Assembly: GCF_002211285.1 (NCBI RefSeq)
Contig: NZ_LOKX01000006.1
Location: 1 to 64,000, forward strand
DNA: 64,000 nucleotides
Reading direction: 5' to 3'
Source: Rhizobium sp. R635
Lineage (GTDB): Bacteria > Pseudomonadota > Alphaproteobacteria > Rhizobiales > Rhizobiaceae
In this document: in pieces, positions 44,256 through 54,815 of the stretch
Numbering within the stretch: the stretch's first letter is position 1
How the letters are laid out: each line of letters starts with the position of its first letter
Translations under genes and position numbers: made by a program
Notes under the pieces: model-generated
Seen by the model: only the letters and a program-made list of their open reading frames with translations
Databases searched by the model: none
Told to the model about the DNA's origin: nothing

Positions 44256-45128
44256 ATGAATATGATCGCGAAGCTCGACACCGATATCACCCCTGACGGC
44301 CCGGATTACGATACCGTGCGCCAGGTCATCGAACTCATCAGCGAAGAATATCGTGACCAGCCCTCGCTGGAAGCGATCGCGGCGCGGCTGAACCAGTCGC
44401 CGACGCAGCTTCAGAAGACCTTTACCCGCTGGGCCGGCCTTTCCCCGAAGGCGTTCCTGCAGGCCGTCACGCTGGATCACGCAAAGCGGCTGCTGCGGAG
44501 CGAAGAGATGCCGCTGCTCGAAACCTCGATCGAAGTCGGTCTTTCCGGCCCGAGCCGCCTGCACGACCTATTCGTCACCCATGAGGCGATGTCTCCTGGT
44601 GAGTGGAAGGCGAAGGGCGGCGGTCTGACGATCCGCTACGGCTTCCACAACTGCCCCTTCGGCACGGCACTCGTCATGGCGACGGATCGCGGCCTTGCCG
44701 GCCTCGCCTTCAGCGATACCGGCGACGAGAGGGCGTGTTTCGAGGACATGAGCTGCCGCTGGCCGAATGCAGACTATATCGAAGACCGGCAGGCGACCGC
44801 TCCCTATGCCGAACGCATCTTCCAGCCGGGGCGCTGGACCTCGGACCGGCCGTTGCGGGTGGTGCTGATCGGCACGGATTTCCAGGTCAGTGTCTGGCAG
44901 AGCCTGTTGAAGATCCCGTTCGGCAAGGCTGTGACCTATAGCGATATCGCCCGGGATATCGGCCGGCCGACCGCGATGCGCGCCGTTGGCGCTGCCGTCG
45001 GCGCCAATCCGATCTCCTTCGTCGTGCCCTGCCATCGCGCGCTCGGCAAGAACGGAGCATTGACGGGATATCACTGGGGTCTGACCCGCAAGCGGGCCAT
45101 GCTCGGCTGGGAATCGGCGCACGCCTGA
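44256..45128 (+). CDS. AraC-type HTH fused to methylated-DNA-protein-cysteine methyltransferase (Ada-like)
   Basis: This 290-residue protein fuses an AraC-type helix-turn-helix region (about 20-118) to an O6-methylguanine methyltransferase domain (about 125-285) with the acceptor Cys259 in the PCHR motif and the Arg finger in PTAMRAVG. The N-terminal zinc-Cys domain of E. coli Ada, which repairs methyl phosphotriesters and switches Ada to an activator, is absent. It can therefore repair O6-methylguanine and perhaps bind DNA, but not by the classical Ada switch. AAAGGAG precedes the ATG. Confidence 0.88.
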   Translation: MNMIAKLDTDITPDGPDYDTVRQVIELISEEYRDQPSLEAIAARLNQSPTQLQKTFTRWAGLSPKAFLQAVTLDHAKRLLRSEEMPLLETSIEVGLSGPSRLHDLFVTHEAMSPGEWKAKGGGLTIRYGFHNCPFGTALVMATDRGLAGLAFSDTGDERACFEDMSCRWPNADYIEDRQATAPYAERIFQPGRWTSDRPLRVVLIGTDFQVSVWQSLLKIPFGKAVTYSDIARDIGRPTAMRAVGAAVGANPISFVVPCHRALGKNGALTGYHWGLTRKRAMLGWESAHA

Positions 45129-45148
45129 GCGGCGGCGCCAAAAGTAAA

Positions 45149-46132
45149 TCAAGCCTGCTCCGCCAGTTCCAGCAGTGCCCGCGCCGCACTTTCATCCGTG
45201 ATCAGCGTGTTGCAGCCGATGCGCTTGATCGTGGCGCGGATGGCGACGGCGCGGTGCGCGCCGCCGGAGGAGAGCACGATATGCCTCGCCTCCTTCAGCG
45301 TATCGAGATCGACGGACATGACGCGCCGATTGATCGAATGGTCGACCGAATTGCCGTCCTTGTCGAGGAAATTGAACATGGTGTCGCAGACGCAGCCGGC
45401 ATCGATCAACTCCTGCAGCTCGGCCTTCGATATCCAGCCTTCCGACAGCGAGGTCGAATGCGGGCCGATGTCGCCGCAGCTGACGATGGCGAGATCGAGG
45501 TTTTCGGCAAGACGATAGATCGTGTCCAGCCCGCATTTCTCGATGAGATTGCGCTTGGTTTCGACGGAATCGACGAGAAGCGGCGCCAGGAACATGTAGC
45601 ATTCGGCGCCGAGCTGGTTTGCCAGGCGCCAGGTATAATCGATCGGGTTCGTCTGGTGCACGGCGACGATGCCGCCGAGCAGGGAAACGATCTTGCAGTT
45701 GTCGCGGCGCGGCGGGCGGAAGCTTGCCAGCGAGGCCGTCATGGTGCGGCCCCAGCCGACACCGATCGTATAGTCGTCGGGAATGGCTTCCGAGAGGAAC
45801 TGGCCGAGCGCCAGGCCGACATTCCTTGCCAGTGAATCGACGTCGCATTTGACCGGCGCCGGCACCACGATCGCCTCATCGAGGCCGTAGGCGCGCTCCA
45901 GCTTCACCGAAAGCTCGACGCAGTCGCCGATCGAATCGTTGATCCAGATCTGGACTTCGCTGCGCTTCATCGCTTCGTCGAGCAGGCGGATGACGGTGGT
46001 GCGGCTGATGCCGAGCTGTTCGGCAACGTCTTTCTGCGTCAGGCCCTCATTGTAATAGAGCCATGCGGCCCTCAGCCGAAGCGAGGACGCTTCGGAATAG
46101 GCCGTATGCGTGCCGCGTTTGAGTTTGACCAC
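45149..46132 (-). CDS. SorC-type sugar-binding transcriptional regulator
   Basis: This 327-residue SorC-family regulator has an N-terminal helix-turn-helix (about 22-55, LTQKDVAEQLGISRTTVIRLLDEA) and a sugar-phosphate-binding domain from about 75 with GVGWGRTMT. The start is taken as GTG 46132 because GGGAGG lies 4 bases upstream; the frame is open 28 codons further but has no binding site there. It diverges from the transaldolase gene across 420 bp. Palindromic and direct repeats near its own promoter suggest autoregulation. Its ligand may be a pentose- or hexose-phosphate, but nothing fixes this. Confidence 0.82.
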   Translation of the reverse strand: MVKLKRGTHTAYSEASSLRLRAAWLYYNEGLTQKDVAEQLGISRTTVIRLLDEAMKRSEVQIWINDSIGDCVELSVKLERAYGLDEAIVVPAPVKCDVDSLARNVGLALGQFLSEAIPDDYTIGVGWGRTMTASLASFRPPRRDNCKIVSLLGGIVAVHQTNPIDYTWRLANQLGAECYMFLAPLLVDSVETKRNLIEKCGLDTIYRLAENLDLAIVSCGDIGPHSTSLSEGWISKAELQELIDAGCVCDTMFNFLDKDGNSVDHSINRRVMSVDLDTLKEARHIVLSSGGAHRAVAIRATIKRIGCNTLITDESAARALLELAEQA

Positions 46133-46197
46133 ATCTCCTCCCGCACGATTCCTGTCCTCTTGGGGATAGAGGCTTTGACGATGCGCTTGCTGCCGGG

Positions 46198-46274
46198 ATA
46201 ATGACGGGTGTGACACTTATGTCAATTGAAATGCACAAATGTCCTTGACTTTTCCATCGCCGGGCGTTGATAGT
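46198..46274. promoter_or_regulatory. Divergent promoters and operator repeats between the SorC regulator and tal
   Basis: Leftward: -35 TTGACA (46225-46220), 16-bp spacer, -10 CATTAT (46203-46198). TGACACTTATGTCA (46211-46224) is a palindrome overlapping that -35. CACTTATGTC (46214-46223) and CACAAATGTC (46234-46243) are near direct repeats 20 bp apart. Rightward: TTGACT (46245-46250), 18-bp spacer, GATAGT (46269-46274) could start a tal transcript with a leader of about 270 bases. The rest of the 420-bp gap to 46552 holds the small ORF listed next and nothing else I recognise. Confidence 0.45.
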
Positions 46275-46317
46275 CCTGACGACATCAAGTCGTTCCTGTC
46301 CGTCCGAGGAGGACATA

Positions 46318-46488
46318 GTGCGGGCATGCCGAAAGTCACGACCGGCCTTTGAGCCGCAGGCGGCGCCGCTTGCGTTCGATCGGCCGTTCGCACGCGGCCG
46401 GAACACGTCGACTGTCCTTCACGTTTATGAATCATCCGTGACGGATGCGCGTATTTTCGCCTGCAGCATGCAAACCATCTGTCCCTAG
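46318..46488 (+). CDS. Possible small leader ORF upstream of transaldolase
   Basis: A GTG at 46318 is preceded by GAGGAGG (46306-46312) with a 5-base gap and opens a 56-codon frame ending in TAG at 46486-46488, 64 bp before the tal start. The predicted protein is Arg/Ala/Pro-rich in its first half, with no recognisable domain, and could be chance. The strong binding site is the main reason to list it. An alternative short frame of 8 codons begins at ATG 46326. Confidence 0.25.
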   Translation: MRACRKSRPAFEPQAAPLAFDRPFARGRNTSTVLHVYESSVTDARIFACSMQTICP

Positions 46489-46552
46489 ATCACCTCTTTG
46501 CCGGGCGAACTCGCGCCGGTCCGCAGCCCAAATTCAACAAGGATTACCGACC

Positions 46553-47518
46553 ATGACATCCAAGCTTGACCAACTCCGCGAGATTACCACCGTCGTCGCC
46601 GATACCGGCGATATTCAGGCTGTCGCCCGCCTGAAGCCGGTCGACTGCACGACCAACCCATCCATCGTCCTCAAGGCGCTCGGCACCGACATGTTTGCCG
46701 ACGACATGAAGGAAGCGATCGCCTGGGGCAAGAAGCTCGGCGGTGATGCGAATGTTGCCGCCGCAGCCGTTGCCGACCGCCTTGCCATCTCCGTGGGCGC
46801 CGCCCTGGTGAAGCTCGTTCCCGGCCGCGTTTCGACTGAGGTCGATGCCGACCTGTCCTTCGATACCGAAGCGTCGCTGAACAAGGCGCGCAGCATCATT
46901 GCCGCCTACAAGGAGCGCGGCATCGAGAAGGACCGCATCCTCATCAAGCTTGCTTCTACCTGGGAAGGCATTCGCGCAGCTGAGATCCTGCAGAAGGAAG
47001 GCATCGACTGCAATCTGACGCTGCTCTTCTCCAAGGCACAGGCGATCGCCTGCGCCGATGCCAAGGTTTTCCTGATTTCGCCCTTCGTCGGCCGTATCCT
47101 CGACTGGTACAAGAAGTCGACCGGCAAGGATTTCACTGCCGAAGAAGATCCGGGCGTCCTGTCCGTCCGCGACATCTACAACTACTACAAAGCCAACGAC
47201 ATCAAGACAGTCGTCATGGGCGCATCGTTCCGCAACACCGGCGAAATCGAAGCGCTGGCCGGCTGCGATCGCCTGACCATCGCTCCGAACCTGCTCGACG
47301 AGCTTTCGAACGATCAGGGCAAGCTCGAGCGCAAGCTGTCGCCTGAAACGATCAAGCCGGCCGCAAAAATCACGGTCGACGAGAAGACCTTCCGCTGGAT
47401 GATGAACGAAGACGCGATGGCGACCGAAAAGCTCGCCGAAGGCATCCGCGCTTTCGCCAAGGATCTGGGGACGCTGCGCACCATGGTGCAGAAGGAACTG
47501 CAGCTCGCCGCCGCCTGA
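46553..47518 (+). CDS. tal: Transaldolase
   Basis: This 321-residue enzyme moves a dihydroxyacetone unit between sugar phosphates in the non-oxidative pentose phosphate pathway. The Schiff-base Lys132 lies in [11 protein letters not shown] at the same number as E. coli TalB, and DCTTNPS (31-37) and the [17 protein letters not shown] segment are conserved. The ATG at 46553 begins [10 protein letters not shown] as in TalB. The length fits the classical subfamily 1 rather than the short TalC/fructose-6-phosphate aldolase form. CAAGGATT lies before the start, and a terminator follows the stop. Confidence 0.95.
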   Translation: MTSKLDQLREITTVVADTGDIQAVARLKPVDCTTNPSIVLKALGTDMFADDMKEAIAWGKKLGGDANVAAAAVADRLAISVGAALVKLVPGRVSTEVDADLSFDTEASLNKARSIIAAYKERGIEKDRILIKLASTWEGIRAAEILQKEGIDCNLTLLFSKAQAIACADAKVFLISPFVGRILDWYKKSTGKDFTAEEDPGVLSVRDIYNYYKANDIKTVVMGASFRNTGEIEALAGCDRLTIAPNLLDELSNDQGKLERKLSPETIKPAAKITVDEKTFRWMMNEDAMATEKLAEGIRAFAKDLGTLRTMVQKELQLAAA

Positions 47519-47540
47519 TAGGGTAAGGCAAACGATCGCA

Positions 47541-47573
47541 GGAGCGGCGGCCCACTGGCAGCCGCGCCTTTTT
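47541..47573 (+). terminator. Rho-independent terminator of tal
   Basis: GGAGCGGC (47541-47548) pairs with GCCGCGCC (47561-47568) with one mismatch and is followed by five T residues. It starts 22 bases after the tal stop. Confidence 0.7.
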
Positions 47574-47611
47574 CATGCTGTTATCAAGGGCCTATGCGGC
47601 CGGAGGCGAAG

Positions 47612-48277
47612 ATGGAGGAGGAACGGGCAACATCTCTGGCGGCGCTTTTCTCCCGGCATGCAAGCTTCATCATCGCCGCCCTTGCCGGCCTGGCGGTCTT
47701 CCTGGCCGTGACCTCGCGCGATGTCAGCGCCCGCAACGTGCTGTTCGGATGGAATGCCAGCGCCGGCCTTTTCGTTGCGCTCAGCTGGCGCAAGATGCTG
47801 CGGGCGACGGTCGAGAGCATCCGGAAACGCGCCGAAGACCTCGATTTTTCCGATACGGTCCTGCTGGCTCTTTCGATCGGTGCTTCGCTCGCAAGCATTG
47901 CCGGCATCGGCCTCGAGCTTCATTCGATCAAGGAGGCGGCGCCCGATGTCGCCCTGGCGCGGGCGGGCGGCGCGGTGCTGACGATCCTGATCTCCTGGGT
48001 TTTCCTGCACACGCTCTTCACCATCCACTATGCCCACTATTTCTACGGCGGAGCGGACGATGAGGGCGGCCTGAAATTTCCCGACGGGATCGACGAGCCC
48101 GGCTACTGGGATTTCCTCTATTTCTCCTTCACCATCGGCGTTGCGGCGCAGACGGCGGACGTGGCAGTCAGTTCGACCAGCATGCGCAAGCTGACGCTGC
48201 TGCATGCCGTGCTGTCGTTTCTGTTCAACACGACGATACTGGCGCTGGCGATCAATGTCGGGGCAAGCCTGCTGTAG
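47612..48277 (+). CDS. DUF1345 family membrane protein
   Basis: This 221-residue protein has five hydrophobic segments (about 17-35, 40-60, 80-100, 115-140 and 195-220) and the DUF1345 signature WVFLHTLFTIHYAHYFYG (about 128-145) followed by PGYWDFLYFSFTIGVAAQTADV (about 165-186). The function is unknown; an ion-channel-like role is sometimes suggested. The ATG at 47612 has GGAGG 5 bases upstream and is preferred to one at 47594. Confidence 0.82.
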   Translation: MEEERATSLAALFSRHASFIIAALAGLAVFLAVTSRDVSARNVLFGWNASAGLFVALSWRKMLRATVESIRKRAEDLDFSDTVLLALSIGASLASIAGIGLELHSIKEAAPDVALARAGGAVLTILISWVFLHTLFTIHYAHYFYGGADDEGGLKFPDGIDEPGYWDFLYFSFTIGVAAQTADVAVSSTSMRKLTLLHAVLSFLFNTTILALAINVGASLL

Positions 48278-48362
48278 GGCGAGCCGTGCCGGGCAATAAG
48301 GAGTATGGAAGAAGGCCTGAACGAAAGAGCGGGCCTGCCTGCTCGGCAAACCGGAGGATATG

Positions 48363-48806
48363 ATGGAAAGCGCCTCAAGCCGGCCGAGCCTGGCCGATTT
48401 CATTCTTCTCCTGGGCAGGCTTCTCTTGTCCCTGATCTTCCTGCATGAAGGAGCGACGCTGGCGGCAGATCTTCCGGCGACCATCGAAACGTTCGAAAAA
48501 CTCGGCCTCTCGGCGCCGGTCACCCTTGCCACCATCGCGCTTCAAATCGGCGCCGGCCTTTCCGTCGCGGCGGGCTTGCTCTGCCGGCTCGGCGCATTGG
48601 CGCTGGCGCTTTTCTGCCTGGCGACCGCCTTGCTCTTTCATACCAATTTCGAGAGCCAGAACGAGTTGCTGCACTTCGAAAAGGACCTGGCGATTGCCGG
48701 CGGTATGTTCGTTCTCGCGGCCGTCGGCGCGGGATCGATATCGATCGATCATCTGCTGAAACGGCGGGCTGATAGCATGCATCCCTTGTTCAGGGCCGTC
48801 CTGTAG
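48363..48806 (+). CDS. DoxX family membrane protein
   Basis: This 147-residue four-helix membrane protein has the DoxX features GRLLLSLIFLHEGATL near 17-32 and a HFEKDLAIAGGMFVLAAVG segment near 100-118. The ATG at 48363 has GGAGG 5 bases upstream; the ATG one codon earlier is too close to it. It follows the DUF1345 gene after 85 bp. It is longer at the N-terminus than the DoxX protein at 13194, and the two are not close copies. Confidence 0.82.
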   Translation: MESASSRPSLADFILLLGRLLLSLIFLHEGATLAADLPATIETFEKLGLSAPVTLATIALQIGAGLSVAAGLLCRLGALALALFCLATALLFHTNFESQNELLHFEKDLAIAGGMFVLAAVGAGSISIDHLLKRRADSMHPLFRAVL

Positions 48807-48826
48807 CGGATTTCGTCCGCAGCCGT

Positions 48827-49000
48827 TCAGAGGATCGCCTGGCCCGCCATCAGCGCCAGGACGAGGAAGATCAGGAAGATCACCAGCGCGATGCCGAATA
48901 GAACGCGTGCGATCGTCGCGGTGGCGGCGGATACGCCGGAGAAGCCGAAGAAACCGGCGATGATCGAAATGACGAAGAATATCAGAGCCCATTTGAGCAT
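48827..49000 (-). CDS. DUF1328 small membrane protein
   Basis: This 57-residue protein starts [20 protein letters not shown] and has two hydrophobic helices (about 4-20 and 30-52) separated by [12 protein letters not shown]. That is exactly the pattern of the DUF1328/YtjA family, whose genes respond to envelope or general stress in several bacteria. The molecular role is unknown. AAAGGATGATGCC precedes the ATG. It is tail to tail with the DoxX gene, 20 bp apart, and too short for many gene callers. Confidence 0.85.
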   Translation of the reverse strand: MLKWALIFFVISIIAGFFGFSGVSAATATIARVLFGIALVIFLIFLVLALMAGQAIL

Positions 49001-49110
49001 GGCATCATCCTTTGCGTTTGCTTGAGAAGACGCCGCAGCAGGGAAATTGTTCCCGGATGGCTGGAAGGATGCTTCGTCATGCGCGGGCGGAGGGTTGCCG
49101 ATGTCCGGCG

Positions 49111-50217
49111 CTAGATTTTCACGGCGGAGAGAAGCGAGATCAGCTGCGACTGGCGCTGCGTCCCGGTCTTGGCGAGTACCTTCTTGACGTAGCCGCGCGC
49201 CGTTTCATAGCTCAGGCCGCAAATCTCGGCGATCTGGCGCGGCGAGGAGCCTTCCGTCAGCAGACGGGCGACGGTCGCCTCCTGCGGCGTCAGGGCGAAG
49301 AGCCGCCGCAGGAGGTCGCCGTCCGTTCTTGCGCGTTCGGAAAGGTCGGTGATGATGGCCACGGCGCGCGAGTGGGCGAAGATGTCCGCGGGCAGGCCTC
49401 GCAGCGCTTGAGCGCGAATGACGAGCGGGGCCTTGCCGGCGCGCGAGAAAAGCACCGGCGTCGAGACGGCAGGGCTGACGAAAGGGTCTCCCGCAAGAAC
49501 CGCTTTCACATGCTGCCGCAGAAGGCCGGTCTCTTCCTGGCTTGCGGACACCAGTTCGCGGTCGACGATGCGGATGTCGCCGTTGAGCAGCCTTTCGGCC
49601 CGATTGTTCAGATGGCTGACACGGCCGGTACGGTCGAAGAAGACGGCAGCGGTGCCGCTGAGCTCGAAAGCCTCGCTCATGCCGTCGATCTTTGCGGCCT
49701 GCAATGAACGGATGATTTCGGCCGAAGTGGTCAGCTTCGATTGCATGGAGAGCAGGATGCGCTCGTCCTCCCGGTCAAAGGGAGGATCGTCGATCCGGCG
49801 CTGGAGGTTGAGGCTGAGCAGCGTATCGCCCGAGGTAAAGGCGATCATGGCGGAATAACGCAGACCGAAACGGCTGAGGAATTCGGTATAGAATTCATGG
49901 TGCCGAAACTCTTCTTCCGAGGCGATGTCGTGCTCGATGATGACGCCCTTGGCAAGCGCGACGGGAAGTCCGCGCTCGCGGTAATCCCGCTTATGCCAGC
50001 CCTCGGCGAAATAGACGTCGAAGGCTTCGAGCAGGTTGGGCGTCGTCAGGAAGCCGGGTGAAAACTTGCCGACCGCCGGCATGATGTGGGCGCCTTCCGA
50101 GCTGGTCGCCCGGCAGATCGCTTCCAGCGTGCCGGTCCATTTTTCTGGAACGAGGGCGGATTCCAGTAATCCGTCCGTGGCCTTTTCGAGTTCGGAGATA
50201 TCGATGCGCGTCGCCAT
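49111..50217 (-). CDS. LuxR family transcriptional regulator with unassigned sensor region
   Basis: This 368-residue protein has a C-terminal LuxR-type helix-turn-helix (about 303-365; [20 protein letters not shown], then [15 protein letters not shown]). A PAS-like segment lies at about 195-290 ([22 protein letters not shown]). The first 190 residues contain two GAF-like stretches but no domain I can name. There is no phosphorylation receiver domain. The ATG at 50217 is chosen; a GTG at 50274 extends the frame without a binding site. It lies downstream of the ydcW-like gene on the same strand, 193 bp away, and may be a separate unit. Confidence 0.8.
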   Translation of the reverse strand: MATRIDISELEKATDGLLESALVPEKWTGTLEAICRATSSEGAHIMPAVGKFSPGFLTTPNLLEAFDVYFAEGWHKRDYRERGLPVALAKGVIIEHDIASEEEFRHHEFYTEFLSRFGLRYSAMIAFTSGDTLLSLNLQRRIDDPPFDREDERILLSMQSKLTTSAEIIRSLQAAKIDGMSEAFELSGTAAVFFDRTGRVSHLNNRAERLLNGDIRIVDRELVSASQEETGLLRQHVKAVLAGDPFVSPAVSTPVLFSRAGKAPLVIRAQALRGLPADIFAHSRAVAIITDLSERARTDGDLLRRLFALTPQEATVARLLTEGSSPRQIAEICGLSYETARGYVKKVLAKTGTQRQSQLISLLSAVKI

Positions 50218-50410
50218 GAATAATGCTGCCTCACCGAGATCCGTTGCGGAGCCGGCAATCGAGCCGGAAATCACGATTTACCTTCATTATTGCTGCAATG
50301 GATATGACAATAGCAGGCAATATTTGGCGATATGTTGTTTTGCCGCAGAAGGTTCGCCCCGTTTCTACGCGCGAACCTGATCTTTATGCCACATCTTTTC
50401 CTTTCGTCGT

Positions 50411-51838
50411 TCACCCGTGATTGATCATCACATGGCGAACGGCGGTATAGTCTTCCAGCGCATAGACGGACATGTCCTTGCCGTAGCCCGATTGCTTGAG
50501 GCCGCCATGCGGCATTTCGTTGACCAGCATGAAATGCGTGTTGATCCAGGTGCAGCCATATTGCAGACGGGCGGCGGTCTTCATGCCGCGGCCGATATCC
50601 TTGGTCCAGACCGAGGATGCGAGACCGTAATCGCTGTCATTCGCCCAGGCGATGGCGTCATCGGCTTGGGAGAAGCGGGTGACCGAGACGACGGGGCCGA
50701 AGACCTCGCGGCGGACGATCTCGTCGTCCTGAAGAGCGCCCGCAATGACGGTCGGGGTGAAGAAGAAGCCCTTGTCGCCGGAGACCGAGCCGCCGGTGGT
50801 GATTTCCATGTGCTTGTGTTCGGAAGCACGGGCGACGAAGCTTTCGACGCGGTCGCGCTGGCGCCTGGAGATCAGCGGGCCGATCTCGTTTTCGGTATCG
50901 TCGGCTTGGTTGAAGCGGATGCTCGATACGGCAGAGGAGAGATCGGCGACGAAATTGTCATAGACCTTGGCGTCGGCATAGATGCGGCAGGCGGCGGTGC
51001 AGTCCTGGCCGGCATTGTAGTAGCCGAAGGTGCGGATGCCTGACACGACGGCGTCGATATCGGCATCGTCGAAGACGATGACCGGGGCCTTGCCGCCGAG
51101 TTCGAGATGGGTGCGCTTGACGGTCTTGGCGGCGGCTTGGAGCACCTTCTTGCCGGTCGCGACGTCGCCTGTGATCGAGACCATGCCGATCTTGGCATGA
51201 TTGATGAGCGCGTTGCCGACGCTTTCGCCGCGGCCGAGGATGACGTTGACGACGCCTTCGGGAAGAATGTCGGAAAGCAGTTTCGCCATCTTCAGCGCCG
51301 TCAGCGGCGTCTGTTCCGACGGCTTGAAGACGACGGTATTGCCGCCGGCGATCGCCGGCGCCAGCTTCCAGGCCATCATCATCAGCGGATAATTCCAAGG
51401 CGCGATCGAGCCGACGACGCCGATCGGATCGCGGCGGATCATCGAGGTATGTCCGGGCAGGTATTCGCCGGCGGCCGGTCCGTGCAGGTTGCGCACCGCG
51501 CCTGCGAAAAAGCGATAACAATCGACGATCGCCGGGATTTCGTCGTTCAGCACTGAATTGATCGGTTTGCCGCAGTTCAGCGCTTCCAGCGCGGCGAAAC
51601 CGGCGGCATCTTTCTCGATGGAGTCGGCAATCTTCAGGAGATAGCCGGAGCGCTCGGCGGGCGTCGTCTGCGACCAGCTTGCAAAGGCCTTTTCGGCGGC
51701 ATCGACGGCGGCGTCGACCTGGGAGAGCGAGGCTTCGGGAAGGTCGACTACCGTCTCGCCGGTCTTCGGGTTCAGGATGTGCTCCTCCGTCTCCGTGCCC
51801 TTTTCGAAGCGGGAACCGATCAGCATTTGGGTGTCCAT
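50411..51838 (-). CDS. ydcW: Gamma-aminobutyraldehyde dehydrogenase
   Basis: This 475-residue NAD-dependent aldehyde dehydrogenase would oxidise 4-aminobutanal, made from putrescine, to GABA. Catalytic Glu246 (LELGGKAP) and Cys280 (GQDCTAAC) are at the positions expected for E. coli YdcW/PatD (474 residues). It closes a leftward set with the same order as E. coli ydcSTUVW: binding protein, ATPase, two permeases, dehydrogenase. This gene order is the main support for the polyamine substrate. It is 13 bp from the last permease gene. Confidence 0.9.
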   Translation of the reverse strand: MDTQMLIGSRFEKGTETEEHILNPKTGETVVDLPEASLSQVDAAVDAAEKAFASWSQTTPAERSGYLLKIADSIEKDAAGFAALEALNCGKPINSVLNDEIPAIVDCYRFFAGAVRNLHGPAAGEYLPGHTSMIRRDPIGVVGSIAPWNYPLMMMAWKLAPAIAGGNTVVFKPSEQTPLTALKMAKLLSDILPEGVVNVILGRGESVGNALINHAKIGMVSITGDVATGKKVLQAAAKTVKRTHLELGGKAPVIVFDDADIDAVVSGIRTFGYYNAGQDCTAACRIYADAKVYDNFVADLSSAVSSIRFNQADDTENEIGPLISRRQRDRVESFVARASEHKHMEITTGGSVSGDKGFFFTPTVIAGALQDDEIVRREVFGPVVSVTRFSQADDAIAWANDSDYGLASSVWTKDIGRGMKTAARLQYGCTWINTHFMLVNEMPHGGLKQSGYGKDMSVYALEDYTAVRHVMINHG

Positions 51839-51851
51839 GATGTTCTCCCTG

Positions 51852-52664
51852 TTATTTGCCGGCGCCGGCGATCTGGTCGCCGTCGCGGGTGAGGTAGTAG
51901 GCTGCCAGGATCGGCAGGAAAGTGACGAGCACCACGACCATGGCCACTACATTGGTGACGGGGCGCTGGCGCGGGCGGATGAGTTCTTCGAGCATCCAGA
52001 TCGGCAGGGTCGATTGCTGGCCGCCGGTGAAGGTGGTGACGATGACCTCGTCGAAGGACAGGGCGAAAGCCAGCATGCCGCCGGCCAGGAGGGCGGTGCC
52101 GATATTCGGCAGGATGACATGGCGGAAGGTCTGGAAGCCGTCGGCGCCGAGATCCATCGAAGCCTCGATCAGCGAGCCTGACGTGCGGCGGAAGCGGGCG
52201 ACCGCATTGTTGTAGACGACGACCACGCAGAAGGTGGCGTGGCCGAGCACGATCGTCCAGACCGAGAACGGAATGTCGAAAAGGCTGAAGGCAGAGCGCA
52301 GCGCAATGCCGGTGATGATGCCGGGAAGGGCGATCGGCAGGATGACCAGCAATGAGATCGCTTCGCGGCCGAAAAATTTGGTCTGGCTGACGGCGGCTGC
52401 GCAGAGCGTGCCGAGGACGAGCGCGATCGCGGTGGCGATGACGGCGACCTGCACGGAAAGGCCGAGCGCCGACCAGACATCCGGCCGGTTCCAGGCGACC
52501 GCGAACCATTGCAGCGTCAGCCCCGGTGGTGGCCACTGGTAGCTCTTCTCTTCCGTCGTGAAGGCATAGACGAAGATCAGCAGGATCGGCAGGTGCAGGA
52601 AGAGCAGGCCGATCCCGGCGGCGATCTTCAGGGGCAGCGGCGCCGTCTTGAGGTCAGAGCGCAT
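51852..52664 (-). CDS. ydcV: Polyamine-type ABC transporter permease (YdcV/PotC-like)
   Basis: This 270-residue inner-membrane permease has six hydrophobic segments and a cytoplasmic EAA-type loop ([20 protein letters not shown], about 160-180), as in PotC/PotI. The N-terminal helix is at about 12-32 and is followed by a [20 protein letters not shown] periplasmic stretch, which is the family pattern. Its start overlaps the stop of the preceding permease gene by 11 bp, showing tight coupling. Confidence 0.88.
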   Translation of the reverse strand: MRSDLKTAPLPLKIAAGIGLLFLHLPILLIFVYAFTTEEKSYQWPPPGLTLQWFAVAWNRPDVWSALGLSVQVAVIATAIALVLGTLCAAAVSQTKFFGREAISLLVILPIALPGIITGIALRSAFSLFDIPFSVWTIVLGHATFCVVVVYNNAVARFRRTSGSLIEASMDLGADGFQTFRHVILPNIGTALLAGGMLAFALSFDEVIVTTFTGGQQSTLPIWMLEELIRPRQRPVTNVVAMVVVLVTFLPILAAYYLTRDGDQIAGAGK

Positions 52665-53612
52665 CGAAGGCTCCCTGTTTCTTGGCGATCCACAGATAGA
52701 GCGCCATGATGACGATCGGCACGACCGAGAAAGCGGCCGCCAGCGGCACGTTGCCGGCCGTTCCCTGCTGGGCGTAGACGGCCTGGCCGATGAAGAGCCT
52801 GGAGGAGCCGATGATCTGTGGGATGATGTAATCGCCCAAGGTCAGCGAGAAGGTGAAGATCGAGCCGGCGACGATGCCGGGGAGCGCCAGCGGCAGCAGT
52901 ACCGTGCGGAAGGTCTGGCGCGGCGTGGCGCCGAGATCGGCCGAGGCTTCGATCAGGTTGCCGGGCACGCGCTCGAGCGCCGCCTGGGTCGGCAGGATCA
53001 TATAGGGCAGCCAGATATAGACGAAGACGATGAAGGTGCCGAGGTAGCTCACCGAGAGCGAATTGCCGCCGACGACGGGCAGGTTCAGGATGCCGTCGAG
53101 CAGCCAGGAGAGATGGAGCTTCTCGAAGATCCAGGTGAGGATGCCTTCCTTGGCAAGGATCAGCTTCCAGGCGTAGATCTTGACGAGATAGCTCGACCAC
53201 AGCGGCAGCATGACGCCGAGATAAAACAATGCCTTCCATTTGCCCTGCGCATACCGCGCCGCGTAATAGGCGATCGGGAAAGCGATCAGCGCCGAGGCGA
53301 TGGTGACGAGGGCTGCCATCACGACGGTGCGGACGATGATGTCGAAATTCGTCGGGCTCAGGAGCTGGGCATAGGTCGCGAGCGTGAATTCGTAATTCAC
53401 TAGCCCGGAAAAATCGTCGATCGAGAAGAAGCTCTGCAAGAGCAGGGCGATCAGCGAGCCGATATAGATGATGCCGAGCCAGAGCAGCGGCGGCGTCAGC
53501 ATCAGGAAGAGCAGGAGCTTCGGATGCCGCCAGAAGGCCTCGGACATCAGGCCGAAGAACCCGCCGCGTCGCGGAAGGATCGATGTCTTGCCGCCTGACA
53601 TGGTGAGCGCCG

Positions 53613-53616
<4 letters not shown>
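52654..53616 (-). CDS. ydcU: Polyamine-type ABC transporter permease (YdcU/PotB-like)
   Basis: This 320-residue permease has an N-terminal cytoplasmic stretch of about 30 residues, six hydrophobic segments and the EAA-type loop [20 protein letters not shown] (about 225-245). The [21 protein letters not shown] first helix is typical of PotB/PotH proteins. It overlaps the ATPase gene stop as ATGA. It pairs with the next permease to form the membrane pore. Confidence 0.88.
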
Positions 53617-54599
<983 letters not shown>

Positions 54600-54660
54600 G
54601 GGAGGACTCCGGGTCTTGCATGTTAGAGAGGGCTTTGGTCCTGGCCAATAAAGACCCCGC

Positions 54661-54785
54661 CCCAAACCCCTCCCCACAAGGGGGAGGGGCTTAACCTGCC
54701 GTACCCTTTCGCAAATACCTTGGTGTTTCGGCAGGATTCGGCGGCGCCACTCCTAGCCCCTCCCCCTTGTGGGGAGGGGTTGGGG
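54661..54785. repeat. GC-rich nested palindromic element, copy 1
   Basis: Two 31-bp arms at 54661-54691 and 54755-54785 are inverted copies with one mismatch. Each arm is itself a palindrome (CCCCTCCCC...GGGGGAGGGG). Inside the 63-bp loop, CCTGCCG (54695-54701) and CGGCAGG (54729-54735) form another stem. The same arm sequence recurs at 59570-59660. The element sits between the ydcS-like and ydcT-like genes and codes for nothing recognisable. Confidence 0.85.
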
Positions 54786-54815
54786 AGGGGATTTTACGCA
54801 TAGGAGCGGATCGGC

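Noticed and set aside
44256..45128. Complete Ada protein
   Set aside because: The N-terminal zinc-cysteine methyl-phosphotriester domain is absent; only the AraC-type and methyltransferase parts are present.
54661..54785. Insertion sequence or transposon end
   Set aside because: No transposase frame lies between the inverted arms; the inner 63 bp are non-coding.
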